A stretch of DNA of 64,000 nt from Calothrix sp. NIES-2100. Its GTDB lineage: Bacteria > Cyanobacteriota > Cyanobacteriia > Cyanobacteriales > Nostocaceae. Location of the stretch: positions 1,744,238 through 1,808,237 of the forward strand of contig NZ_AP018178.1 of NCBI RefSeq assembly GCF_002368195.1, written 5' to 3'. The translations under genes and the position numbers were made by a program. Of the stretch, positions 31,387-41,325 are shown piece by piece. How positions within the stretch are numbered: the first letter of the stretch is position 1; the number at the start of each line of letters is the position of its first letter. Under the pieces are notes generated by a model. That model ran no database searches and had not been told where the DNA came from. It saw only the letters and a program-made list of their open reading frames with translations.

Positions 31387-34116
31387 TTATTGCCAGTTAC
31401 CAACTAATACAAAAGGTGCCCAGTAGTATGGATGTTTAAACACAGAATTTAACTTTCCAGATAGCAGAAATAGTTGGGCATTACGCAAAGCTTCAGCTTT
31501 TTTTTGGTTTTGAGATATCTGTTTATAAAACTCAATCATTAGCGCCGCAGTTGCTTCATCATTGACAGTCCAAAGCGTCGCCAATGTACTGCGTGCGCCA
31601 GATTGGACGGCAATACCAGCTATTCCTAAGGCGGCGCGGCTATCACCGGCTGCTGTTTCGCAAGCGCTGAGAACAAGTAAATCTATAGCCCCCTGTTGAT
31701 TTGTTTGGCGAGTTTTGAGTACAGAACTAAAATCATTGACACTTAGGCGTTGATTCCAAGTCAAAATGAAGGTATCTTCTGCTTTAGAACTAAATTTACC
31801 GTGAGTTGCTAGGTGTAATATTCCCCCAGGAAATGACTTAACAGCTGCTTCTATTTTCTCCTCAGTAAAATTTTCATCAATAAAATTTCCCCTAGTCGCT
31901 AATACATCTTTGATTTGCGCCAGTTCATATTTCACACCAGGGATTGCGGGAAAATTATCCCTGGCTTCACTTAATCCGCCAATCAATGCTTGTAATCGGT
32001 TGTTGCTAACAGATTGAGGGGGTAATAATTCTAAACCTGGTGTAATGGCAATGTTATATTGTTTCTCAATCAAATATTGTTTTTTTTCTTGGTCATAAAG
32101 TGCAGAAATTGGGATACTTTGCAATGTACCATCCAAGACAAAGACGATATTTTTCACCCCACTATTTTGTAAATCGGATTCAATCGGGCGAATCAACCAT
32201 TCATAGACTTGCTTTGAAGTTTGTACAAAATCGCGAGAACTTCTCTGAAATATTTTTTTATGTAGTTCCTTAATGGTTTTTTGGAATTCCTGTTTCGGCA
32301 CAATCACTGTATGTAATTTCAGAGATTTATTTTTTTGCTGGTGTGGTAATGAGAGGATAATTGATAAGCGATCGCTCAAAACTACAGGATAAATGACAGC
32401 GGTTTGTTTCTGTTGATCGATTTCATCAATTTCTACGGGTTTAGCGTCTAAACAGGCGGTACGGAAAAAGTTATCTAGTTCCGCCAACTGCAATGATTCA
32501 ATCACTTTTCTGGCTTTATCTAAATTTTTGGCACTAGGTTCGCCAGTTTTCGGTAAAAGCAAACTCACATATTCGCGGTAGACTGGTTCTACTTCATCGC
32601 GAAAAGAAAATTGGGCATCACGATTGACGGTAACTAAATCGCGGCGGATAGATTTGAGGTTTTTGACTGCTTGATCGTAAGCGGCGATCGCACTTTCTTC
32701 ATCTGCTTGCGAATTACCAGCAGCGCTGAGAATACGTCCTAACTGCCATTGCCAACGATAAGCGATATCCCGTGCTTGAATTCCTTCAGCTAATTTTAGC
32801 GCTTGCTGAGTCAAAGTTTGCGCTTGAGGCCATTGCTGAGTTTGTTCGTATAAACTTCCCAATGTACCTAAAGCATAGGCTTGCGATCGCACATCCTCTA
32901 AAGTTTTAGCCTGCTGTAATCCTGTAGCCACAATTTTGGCAGCATTACACAGAGAATCCGCAGATTTGCAAGTTTTATCAGCAATTTCTCCTTGAGATAA
33001 CACTCCGGTTTTTGCTAGTTTCAGCATCATTTGCGCAAAGTTAATCCGGGCATAAATATTACTACGACTTGCTGGTAAATTCTCCACCTTAGCTGACAAA
33101 CTGGCGATTTTCGAGAGAATATCCTGGGACAAACCTTGAGTTGGGGAAAATTTTTCTGGCAGAGTTGTTAATAACAGCCGGAGTAGATTCAAGTGTGCTT
33201 GTAAATGCGATCGCTTCTGAGAAATACTGGCAGATCGTTCATAAAACTGTACTGCTGCTGCAATATTTTGCTGTGCTTGCGCCGTATTCCCCAAACTTAA
33301 TAAAATTTCTGCCAGCCTTTCTTGTTCAGGGTTTTGTTTGACTGGGGTAGTATTATCTAAACTTGATTTATTTTGGAAATTACAAAGTTCCTCAGCTTGC
33401 ATTTTTTGGGCTTGAATCTGACAACTTGCTGTTAATACTTCTTGAGCTTTCTTCACATCTCCCAATACAAGTAAAGTATTACCAAGACTCAGCAATCCAG
33501 TTGCTTTCAAGGAAGAGTCTGGTTGTTTATCTAAACTCAGCTTAATTTCGGCTAAAGTGTTAGTAGCCCGACGGTAAAGTCCTAATGTTTGTAGTGCTTG
33601 AGCTTGGTTAATTTTACTGCCAATTTTTCCGATTTCATCGCCAATTTTACTATAAGTAATTGTTGCCTCTTGCCAACTACTTAAAGCTTTTTCGGTTTCT
33701 CCCCGTGCCAGTTGTAACTGACCTTGAGTATTCAGTGCTTGCGCAAGAATTGATAAATAATCTTTGCTATCATTTTGATTTTTTAATAGCTGTAAACTTT
33801 TGTCAGTAGCTTGTTGAGCATCAGCTAACTGTCCTAATTGTTGATAAGTTAACGAGAGATAATTTAATACCAGCGCTTGGTTGAGTTTATCGCCTGTAGT
33901 TTGAAATGCCGCATCAGCCTGCTGAAAAATATTCAGCGCCGGCGCATATTGTTCTTGTTGATATGATACTAAACCTTTATCTAATAAAACCTTGCCGTTT
34001 CCAGCTTGATTCTCTGAGATTTGTGGATTAATAACTGCGACAAGGGGAGAAATGGGATTAATTATATTGGCAGATGAATTGAGAAATAAGGTAGTTAGAA
34101 ATAAGAGTATAGACAT
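31387..34116 (-). CDS. TPR-CHAT protein (caspase-like peptidase domain)
   Basis: 909 aa from the Met at 34116 (a signal-like segment SILLFLTTLFLNSSANI follows); the longer frame to 34173 is encoded by repeat DNA and is rejected. Residues about 55-480 are tetratricopeptide repeats (LDKGLVSYQQEQYAPALNIFQQA...). The C-terminal CHAT domain has the catalytic dyad: His in GGILHLATHGKFSS (about 770) and Cys in LLVLSACETAAG (about 817). CHAT proteins are caspase/separase-like proteases. It lies downstream of the TpsB gene, as in other cyanobacterial clusters with haemagglutinin-like adhesins, so it may process or control surface proteins. Confidence 0.9.
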   Translation of the reverse strand: MSILLFLTTLFLNSSANIINPISPLVAVINPQISENQAGNGKVLLDKGLVSYQQEQYAPALNIFQQADAAFQTTGDKLNQALVLNYLSLTYQQLGQLADAQQATDKSLQLLKNQNDSKDYLSILAQALNTQGQLQLARGETEKALSSWQEATITYSKIGDEIGKIGSKINQAQALQTLGLYRRATNTLAEIKLSLDKQPDSSLKATGLLSLGNTLLVLGDVKKAQEVLTASCQIQAQKMQAEELCNFQNKSSLDNTTPVKQNPEQERLAEILLSLGNTAQAQQNIAAAVQFYERSASISQKRSHLQAHLNLLRLLLTTLPEKFSPTQGLSQDILSKIASLSAKVENLPASRSNIYARINFAQMMLKLAKTGVLSQGEIADKTCKSADSLCNAAKIVATGLQQAKTLEDVRSQAYALGTLGSLYEQTQQWPQAQTLTQQALKLAEGIQARDIAYRWQWQLGRILSAAGNSQADEESAIAAYDQAVKNLKSIRRDLVTVNRDAQFSFRDEVEPVYREYVSLLLPKTGEPSAKNLDKARKVIESLQLAELDNFFRTACLDAKPVEIDEIDQQKQTAVIYPVVLSDRLSIILSLPHQQKNKSLKLHTVIVPKQEFQKTIKELHKKIFQRSSRDFVQTSKQVYEWLIRPIESDLQNSGVKNIVFVLDGTLQSIPISALYDQEKKQYLIEKQYNIAITPGLELLPPQSVSNNRLQALIGGLSEARDNFPAIPGVKYELAQIKDVLATRGNFIDENFTEEKIEAAVKSFPGGILHLATHGKFSSKAEDTFILTWNQRLSVNDFSSVLKTRQTNQQGAIDLLVLSACETAAGDSRAALGIAGIAVQSGARSTLATLWTVNDEATAALMIEFYKQISQNQKKAEALRNAQLFLLSGKLNSVFKHPYYWAPFVLVGNWQ

Positions 34117-34205
34117 AGATAAGTAGGGGTAAGAGGTAAGGGGGACAAGGGGGACAAGGAAGACCAATGACAAATGACCAATGACAAATGACCAATGACC
34201 ATTGA

Positions 34206-36014
34206 CTAAAATGGCTGTGTATAAATGAGAGAAAAATAGAGTCCGTTTTCTTGCCAGGTGTTTTTATTAGGAATATCAATACCGAGAGGAATACCCCAGT
34301 CAAAACGTGCTGTTAAATTATTTTGTTGCCATAAAAACCCGATTCCAGTGGAGGCGATCGTATCGGGATTAAGTGTAGTTCTCCCTGGTTGAGAAATATT
34401 CCAAGCTGTCCCAAAATCGATAAATGGGGTAATTTGTAGCAACCCATTAACTTCGGGGACACGTAATATTGGATAGCGCAATTCCGCAGTTGCTAAAAAG
34501 CCATTATCTGCTAATATTTGGTCTTGACGATAACCCCGAACTGTGGACTGTCCTCCTAAGCCAATCTGTTCGGAGGCTAAGAGGGGTCTATCAGCTAATT
34601 GCACATCTGCACGGACTAAAAATAAAGTTTCTGGTGCTAGCAGTCGCACCCACTGCGCTTGTCCCCGCCATGCGAAAAATTGACCATCTGGCGCATCTTG
34701 ATTAATTGTGGCATCAAAGGCATCTATACCTAAACTAAATTGCGATCGCGCCGCCAATACTTGTTGGCTACTACGTCTAGTCCAGTCTTGAAACAACCGC
34801 AACACAGTTACTTTCGTTTTACCATCTGCACTCGCACCAGGAGAAGGAAAGGGAAGCCGTTCTCCCACCTGCGCTTGCAAAAAGCCGACATCACTATCTC
34901 TATGACTAGCACTAACTCCCACTGCAAATTCTGTTGTCGGAGTTTGTACCAGGGGTTGGCGAAAGCTAATTCCATACTCTTGGGAAGTCCCTTGAATATC
35001 TAAAATATTGAACGGTTCTTCAATCACATTGCTGGATGCATAGCTATAGTTAAACTGCAAAGTCCCATTGCGGGGATTTATTGGTAATTTATAACTGACA
35101 TCTACACTATTACTACCATCGGTGTTGGCATAACCAACGCTTAATCCATCTCCCAAACCTAACAAATTCGCCTGATTAAGTTGGATTTGTCGCTCAAAGC
35201 TACCTATACCTGGTGTACGATTATTATCTAAGCTAATTTGGGCGGTAAATGTTTTTGCTTCAGCAACTTGCACAGATAAGACACTAACACCCGGATTCAC
35301 ACCATTTCCTAGTTCCGCAGAGATATTTTTAATTAATGGATCTAATTGTAATAATTGCAAAGCTTGCAGTAATTTCTTTAAATTTAAAGGTTTATCTGTA
35401 GCTAAAGCTAGGCGACTTCTCACATAGTCAGGATTCAGCCTGCTTGTACCCCGAATTTCAATACTTTCTAAACTACCTTCCAAAACTTGAATTTTGACTA
35501 CACCACCTTCGATTTTGAAAGTTTGGTCTGAAGGAATGTAAGCCCCGGAATTAACATAACAAGGTAAATCTGTATTTTTATTTTCTGCTTGACAACCTTT
35601 AGTATACAGTTCAGTAACTTTATCTGCTGCTTCTAATAGTTGAGAAAAAGTCAGAGGTTTATTAATAAAATCTTTCAGCGTTGCATCTAATTCTTGTTTA
35701 GTAAAAACAGTGCTACCCACTACCTCAAAACCAGTCACCTGAATTGTTCCTGGTAAATCTTTAGGAATTGTTTCGCCAGTTGGAGATGTGGGATTAGTAA
35801 CAGGTGATGACGGAAATAACTCTTCTAAATTCGGCAGTTTTGGTAATGTGGGAGTTGGTGTAGTTGGTTGTTCAATTTGTCGGTCTATATCTTGTACAGG
35901 TGGGTTGGCTGGTGTTTGTGCTAAAGACTTAGGAGTGAGAAAGTTAAATAGCAAAAATGTAAATATTAATCCCTTTATCCAATTTTTAATTTGTGTTTTT
36001 TGTGATGCATACAT
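34206..36014 (-). CDS. Two-partner secretion outer-membrane transporter (TpsB, ShlB/FhaC family)
   Basis: 602 aa. Signal peptide (IKGLIFTFLLFNFLTPKSLAQ), a Pro-rich linker, two POTRA-type domains (IQVTGFEVVGSTVFTKQELD; FKIEGGVVKIQVLEGSLESIEIRG) and a 16-strand barrel with the family motif SVRGYRQDQILADNG (loop L6 VRGY) near residue 475. Exports TpsA proteins across the outer membrane. Three TpsA genes lie directly upstream, its presumed substrates. Located about 190 bp after the last TpsA gene. In cyanobacterial members the barrel C-terminus ends in a Phe, as here (LIYTQPF). Confidence 0.92.
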   Translation of the reverse strand: MYASQKTQIKNWIKGLIFTFLLFNFLTPKSLAQTPANPPVQDIDRQIEQPTTPTPTLPKLPNLEELFPSSPVTNPTSPTGETIPKDLPGTIQVTGFEVVGSTVFTKQELDATLKDFINKPLTFSQLLEAADKVTELYTKGCQAENKNTDLPCYVNSGAYIPSDQTFKIEGGVVKIQVLEGSLESIEIRGTSRLNPDYVRSRLALATDKPLNLKKLLQALQLLQLDPLIKNISAELGNGVNPGVSVLSVQVAEAKTFTAQISLDNNRTPGIGSFERQIQLNQANLLGLGDGLSVGYANTDGSNSVDVSYKLPINPRNGTLQFNYSYASSNVIEEPFNILDIQGTSQEYGISFRQPLVQTPTTEFAVGVSASHRDSDVGFLQAQVGERLPFPSPGASADGKTKVTVLRLFQDWTRRSSQQVLAARSQFSLGIDAFDATINQDAPDGQFFAWRGQAQWVRLLAPETLFLVRADVQLADRPLLASEQIGLGGQSTVRGYRQDQILADNGFLATAELRYPILRVPEVNGLLQITPFIDFGTAWNISQPGRTTLNPDTIASTGIGFLWQQNNLTARFDWGIPLGIDIPNKNTWQENGLYFSLIYTQPF

Positions 36015-36203
36015 ATATATATAGTGATTCTCGATTAATAAGATTAAGGTTTTTCGTGTTTTATCGGTATTTCAACTGTCCCAACTACCAGGGTATAAGT
36101 TGGTGACTCTACCAAAGTTGTATTCGATGAAAGTTAAAACCGCTACAAATAGCAAGTTACCAATTCATAAATGTTTACCAAAACGTAGCGATCGCCTTGG
36201 TTT

Positions 36204-39200
36204 CTACCTAGCAGCACAGCTAGAGGAGTTAAACCAAGTAGCAGAAGATTGCGGTGTCTGAGAAATCAGGGTGACTTCGCCTTTGTTGTTGAATACCCAA
36301 CCTGTAGCAGGCATAATTAATACAGTCTTTTGTTTGCTGGAGGTGAGGTTGGTAGTAGGTGCTGAATTGCTCTGTTGTGGGGTATTTGCCCGAAGACGAA
36401 TATCTTCCCACACTGGCTCACTACGGACAAATTCATCAGGATTATGCGGTAATCCACCACGTCCGGTATCAGTAAATGCACTATTCTCTTTTTCATTGAC
36501 AGCATCGCAGTTTTGGGCAATTTGTTTGCTAGGGTCAGTGGTATTCGTGGGTAGAGAAATAATACCTTTGCTGGGGTCAATATCTGGGGAACTGATACTG
36601 ACTATGCCATTTAACTGGGGGTCAGTTTGGGAAATGGCTGTAATATCATTGGTTTCTAGAAATTGGGGTTTGAGTGTTTCCGGGTCGATTGTGCCTAATT
36701 TCTGCTCAATTTCTTGTCTAGTCAGGGTTGCTAAGCCAATGACTCCTTTAGCATTAATTTCGATTCTTCCCCCACGACCCCCAAATGCATTAGCGGTAAT
36801 GTCGCTATTTTCCAATACAGGAGAAACTAGGAAACCATTTTGAGCATTAATCGTAATTTGACCGCCATCTCCACCTGCACCTTGTTGACCTGCGGAAGTG
36901 GAAATATGACTTTGATTACGTAATAGTAGTAAATCTTGTACATTGAGTTCAATACCGCCACCTTTGCCGGTGCTGGTGTCAGCGGTAATTGCAGCTGCAT
37001 TTTGGAGAATCAGGCGATCGCTTTGCAGTAAAATATTACCAGCATCACCATTCCCGTTACTGTCTACACTAATTCTCGCACCGTCTGTAACCATGACTAG
37101 GTTAGGGTCAATATCGATACTGCCACCCTTGCCTATAGAACCAATTTCGGTATTAGCAAACAAGCCACTAGGATAAATTTTGTTGTTATTCTCACCAACA
37201 GCAATTAGGCTGAGAACATCCTGCAATTTTTCAGGAACCTGAAGCACAGGATAGCTTCCAGATAGCTTGAGACTATCTGTGATATTAAATTTTATTTTTC
37301 CTGCATCCCCATTAGTAGTATTAGTTAACACTTGCCCACCATTTAGGGCGATAAATTTATTAGCATTAATCGTAATTTCTCCACCTTTTCCTATCCCTTG
37401 GTTCACAGAAGTGCTAATAGTGCTGAAGTTGTCAACAGAAATTAAGTCATTAACATTCACCGAAATAGTTCCCGCATTTCCTTTTCCGCGAATACTCACA
37501 TCTAGTGAAGCACCATTGGATAAGGATAGAGAGTTAGCATTTTCAATCAAAATATTACCGCTATCGCCATGTCCTTGACTTTCTACACGACTGTAAATAG
37601 CACTTGATAAGAATATCTCGCCATTTAAATCTATGAAACCGTCAAGTGTAATTGGCCCCTGAACATTAAGAATTACGTCTCCAGCTTTGATATTGCCAAT
37701 GGGTTTGCTATTTTCAATGCTGTTATTTATATGAGAACCATTTTTTAGAGACAGTGAACCAGCAGTAATATAAATATTACCACCATTGCCTTGAGGCTTT
37801 TCATTATAGTTAGTAGCACCTACGGTGCTGGCAATTGTACTTGGTAACATCTGGCGACCAAGAGTTCCCAAACTATCAAGCGAAACTATATCGGTAACAT
37901 CAATGCTGATATTGCCAGCATTGCCGGTTCCCAAAGTACTATTATCTATCTGCCCACCATTGGTCAAAAATAAAGATGCTGCTTTGATGTCAATATTTCC
38001 AGCATTACCTTCACCTCCAGATTCTACATTGCTATGGATTGCACTTGGCTGTATATAATCAGTTAAAACATTAAAATTATCCTTTAAAGCATGAAAGCCA
38101 TCAAGGCGGACTTGCTCAGTAACATTAATGTTGATATTGCCAGCATTGCCGACTGCCAAAGTACTATTATTTATTTCAGCACCATTGGTCAAAAATAAAG
38201 ATGCAGCTTTAATCTCAATATTTCCTGCATTACCCTCACCTCCAGATTCTACATTGCTATAAATTGCACTTGGTGTGATTTTATCATCGATAATCTTAAA
38301 ACCATCCAGGCTGACTTGCTCAGTAACATTAATTTTGATATTGCCAGCATTGCCGGTTCCGAAAGTACTATTATCTATAGTGGCACCATTGGTCAGAGAT
38401 AAGGATGCTGCTGTAATATTAATATTTCCTGCATTACCATTACCTCCAGATTCTACATTGCTATAAATTGCACTTGGTTGTAGAAAATCCTGGAAAACAT
38501 AAACACCATCAAGGCTCACTTTACCGATAACATTAATGTTGATATTGCCAGCATTGCCGTCTCCCGAAGTACTATTATCTATGTAAGCACCATTGGTTAA
38601 AAATAAAGATGCTGCTGTAATCTCAATATCTCCTGCATTCCCAAGTCTTGTTGTCCTACTTTCTAAAAAGCTATTGCTAACAGTAAGAATACCAGTATCA
38701 ATAAAGATACCACCAGCATCAATTGGTTGATTATTACCATCAACAATACCAGAATTGTTGGTGCTTAAATGAGAATTATCACTAATTCTGATTTCTTTGG
38801 GTGAGTAAGTTGGACTATATTCTTCTGATTTACCAAACAATATACGTCCAAAATTACCTTGACTAGAAATTTGACTCTGGTTTTTTATTTCAACTAAATC
38901 GTGGGCATTAATCACAATATCTCCAGCTTGTTGAGTACCTGTGTTTGTGGTACTTAAGATAGAATTGTCAATAATAACTTTTTGCGGCAGAAACAACTTA
39001 TCAGATGAGTCTTTAAAGCCACCAATCTGAATCAAACCGAAGCCTTCATTTGCATTGTTATTACTTGTGCTAATAATAAAGCTTTTGTTTTGAATTAAAA
39101 CCTGTTCACGAGCATAAATAGAAATTTCTCCTGCCAACCCTGTATTTTGATTCTTGCTTTGTAAGTTGGCACGATCTATTGTGAGTGTTCCTGTATTAAT

Positions 39201-41036
39201 GTTGATATTACCTGCATTCCCTGGCGCTCCATTTTCTACAATACTAAAGACACCAGTAGCAAATTGACTGTTGCTGTTGCTAATAAATAGAACATTCTCC
39301 GCAGCATTAATATTCACACTACCAGCATCACCATTTCCACCTTGACGGATGAGAGTTTGCAGAGAAGAATAGCCATCTCCTTCAGCTATAACTGATAAAT
39401 TACCGGTAGTGATATTAATATCTTTACCATTGCCTCTACTTCCATTTTCTACAGTGCTGAAAACAGAACTATTATGGAAAGTTACAGATTTACCCGCATA
39501 AATATTTACACTTCCTGCATCGCCATCGCCAAAGCTAGCACTGGATAATTCACCATCTTTCACTAATAAGGAATTGTCCGCTATTAGTGTAATATCACCT
39601 GCATTACCTGTGAAACCTTTATAAGACCCGGAGTTAATATATTTGTTAACAGTAATATCGCCACGAGAATTGATAATTGTAGAGTTGCTGGCTCCGGTAA
39701 TTTGTCCATTTAATGTTATTTGACCTGGTAAACTATTGGCTTGATACTGATTAGTTAAAAAAACAAGTCCGTTTACTGGTTGAATGCTGACATTACCATC
39801 AACGGTAATATTTGCACTTGTTGGTGTATTACCTAAAGCAAGTTCAGTGGGAGTTGCTTGACCTGTTAATCCCAGAGGAATGCCAATTGCTTGGGTTCCA
39901 GCGCGAATATCTAATGTGGCTTGATTACTACCATCAATATTAACTGTGTTAACTATATTAGTATCAAATAGATTGTTAACTGTTTCTTGAATCGAATTAT
40001 CCTGTGTATCAGTGCTTGTAATTGTCACATCACCTGTAATTTCTACACTTCCTCCTGCAAAAATGTGCAAAGAAGCGCCTTCGTAACTGTTAAAATTAAC
40101 ATCCCCACTTGCCCTGATAATGGGGTCATTAGGGCTGAAGAGATTGCCTAAATTTCCGTCTAGTTTTTCAATGCGAAAATTACCACCCGCCCAATATTGA
40201 GCATCTCCGGCTACAGTGTTGTTACTACGCAACACCATATCTGCACCAGAGAACAAGCCACTTTGAGGGTGATTCAAAGCAAATATATCTATATTATGAT
40301 TACCTTGTAGAATTAACTTCTCACCTGCTTTAACAATTAAAGGATTAACAGCCGTATCGCGCAGTTTGACTGTATCAGTAGCTTGCAGCGTTAAATTTCT
40401 ACCTGCTTGTAACTTACCCTGTAAATCCAGATTACCACCTACCAGAGTCAAATCTTGCCCAACAATTAAATTCCCGCTATTGCTAATACTTCGAGATTGA
40501 TTTGCAGCAAACTGCAACCCCGGATGCAAGCTGACTATTAGTAGTGGCGCAGCTTCGGGATTGGTAGCACTAAACTTCAAGCCATTGTCAAACACAAAGC
40601 TATTAGCTGTCGTCGCCAAAAACGAACCCGCAACATCTAAACGTGCATTCGCCCCAAAAATAATACCATTAGGATTGAGGAAAAATAGATTTGCTGTGCC
40701 ATCCACACCCAAAGTCCCGAAAATTTTCGAGGGGTCGTTCCCGGTGACGCGAGTTAAGATATTTTCAATGCCTGCGGGATTAGCAAAGTAGACTCGCTGT
40801 CCCTCGCCGACATTAAATTGTAAGAAACTATGGAATAAGTTTACACCTCTAGTAGCTCCGCCTTCAATTAAGGTTGTCGGTAATCCCTGAACGTTAGCAT
40901 TTGGTGTCAGTTTTGTGGTTTCTGCACCTAATGTAGAATCTGGGAGAATTTGAGCTTGTGCAGAATTCGTCAATGCAGTCATCAAACTAGCGATCGCTAA
41001 TAATTGCCATAACTTTTGGCGATTAGATGGAACCAT
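36204..41036 (-). CDS. TpsA filamentous-haemagglutinin-like adhesin 1
   Basis: 1610 aa. Signal peptide (LWQLLAIASLMTALTNSAQAQ), then the TPS secretion domain (about 30-300) with NPNGIIFGANARLDV and LFFLNPNG motifs. A long right-handed beta helix of Asn/Gly-rich repeats follows; residues about 790-1070 hold four near-identical 70-aa modules (NAGNI.I.AASLFLTNGA.I.NST...PSAIYSNVESGG). A conserved C-terminus (FTDTGRGGLP...IMPATGWVFNNKGEVTLISQT) with a terminal Cys pair region is shared by all three paralogues. Secreted surface adhesin exported by the adjacent TpsB. Confidence 0.92.
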   Translation of the reverse strand: MVPSNRQKLWQLLAIASLMTALTNSAQAQILPDSTLGAETTKLTPNANVQGLPTTLIEGGATRGVNLFHSFLQFNVGEGQRVYFANPAGIENILTRVTGNDPSKIFGTLGVDGTANLFFLNPNGIIFGANARLDVAGSFLATTANSFVFDNGLKFSATNPEAAPLLIVSLHPGLQFAANQSRSISNSGNLIVGQDLTLVGGNLDLQGKLQAGRNLTLQATDTVKLRDTAVNPLIVKAGEKLILQGNHNIDIFALNHPQSGLFSGADMVLRSNNTVAGDAQYWAGGNFRIEKLDGNLGNLFSPNDPIIRASGDVNFNSYEGASLHIFAGGSVEITGDVTITSTDTQDNSIQETVNNLFDTNIVNTVNIDGSNQATLDIRAGTQAIGIPLGLTGQATPTELALGNTPTSANITVDGNVSIQPVNGLVFLTNQYQANSLPGQITLNGQITGASNSTIINSRGDITVNKYINSGSYKGFTGNAGDITLIADNSLLVKDGELSSASFGDGDAGSVNIYAGKSVTFHNSSVFSTVENGSRGNGKDINITTGNLSVIAEGDGYSSLQTLIRQGGNGDAGSVNINAAENVLFISNSNSQFATGVFSIVENGAPGNAGNININTGTLTIDRANLQSKNQNTGLAGEISIYAREQVLIQNKSFIISTSNNNANEGFGLIQIGGFKDSSDKLFLPQKVIIDNSILSTTNTGTQQAGDIVINAHDLVEIKNQSQISSQGNFGRILFGKSEEYSPTYSPKEIRISDNSHLSTNNSGIVDGNNQPIDAGGIFIDTGILTVSNSFLESRTTRLGNAGDIEITAASLFLTNGAYIDNSTSGDGNAGNININVIGKVSLDGVYVFQDFLQPSAIYSNVESGGNGNAGNINITAASLSLTNGATIDNSTFGTGNAGNIKINVTEQVSLDGFKIIDDKITPSAIYSNVESGGEGNAGNIEIKAASLFLTNGAEINNSTLAVGNAGNININVTEQVRLDGFHALKDNFNVLTDYIQPSAIHSNVESGGEGNAGNIDIKAASLFLTNGGQIDNSTLGTGNAGNISIDVTDIVSLDSLGTLGRQMLPSTIASTVGATNYNEKPQGNGGNIYITAGSLSLKNGSHINNSIENSKPIGNIKAGDVILNVQGPITLDGFIDLNGEIFLSSAIYSRVESQGHGDSGNILIENANSLSLSNGASLDVSIRGKGNAGTISVNVNDLISVDNFSTISTSVNQGIGKGGEITINANKFIALNGGQVLTNTTNGDAGKIKFNITDSLKLSGSYPVLQVPEKLQDVLSLIAVGENNNKIYPSGLFANTEIGSIGKGGSIDIDPNLVMVTDGARISVDSNGNGDAGNILLQSDRLILQNAAAITADTSTGKGGGIELNVQDLLLLRNQSHISTSAGQQGAGGDGGQITINAQNGFLVSPVLENSDITANAFGGRGGRIEINAKGVIGLATLTRQEIEQKLGTIDPETLKPQFLETNDITAISQTDPQLNGIVSISSPDIDPSKGIISLPTNTTDPSKQIAQNCDAVNEKENSAFTDTGRGGLPHNPDEFVRSEPVWEDIRLRANTPQQSNSAPTTNLTSSKQKTVLIMPATGWVFNNKGEVTLISQTPQSSATWFNSSSCAAR

Positions 41037-41325
41037 ATAAGTATTGTCCTGGTATATTATCTGCCATTATTTATACATTTTAAACATAACAAATAAGTAT
41101 TTTTCTGTACAAAACTTAATTTTACTCATCTAGGGCAAATGGTAAAAATTGTGATTTTTTTATCACTTTTTAGTCACAGGACTTACCCAAAAATGATCAA
41201 AAACCTTAATTTATAAAACCGCCAAGATACCAAAAACGTTTTCTGGTGCGTCGGCTTTTGCCAACGCGCAGCGTCTCACCCGGGAGAAGAATTCGTAGAG
41301 TGTGCTGACTACGAAACTTTATGTA

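Noticed and set aside
34117..34173. Upstream start of the CHAT protein at 34173
   Set aside because: The extra residues (MSLVFLVPLVPL...) are encoded by GGGGACAA-type tandem repeat; the Met at 34116 begins a proper signal-like segment.
36271..36843. 190-aa plus-strand frame inside TpsA 1
   Set aside because: Antisense shadow of the conserved TpsA C-terminus.
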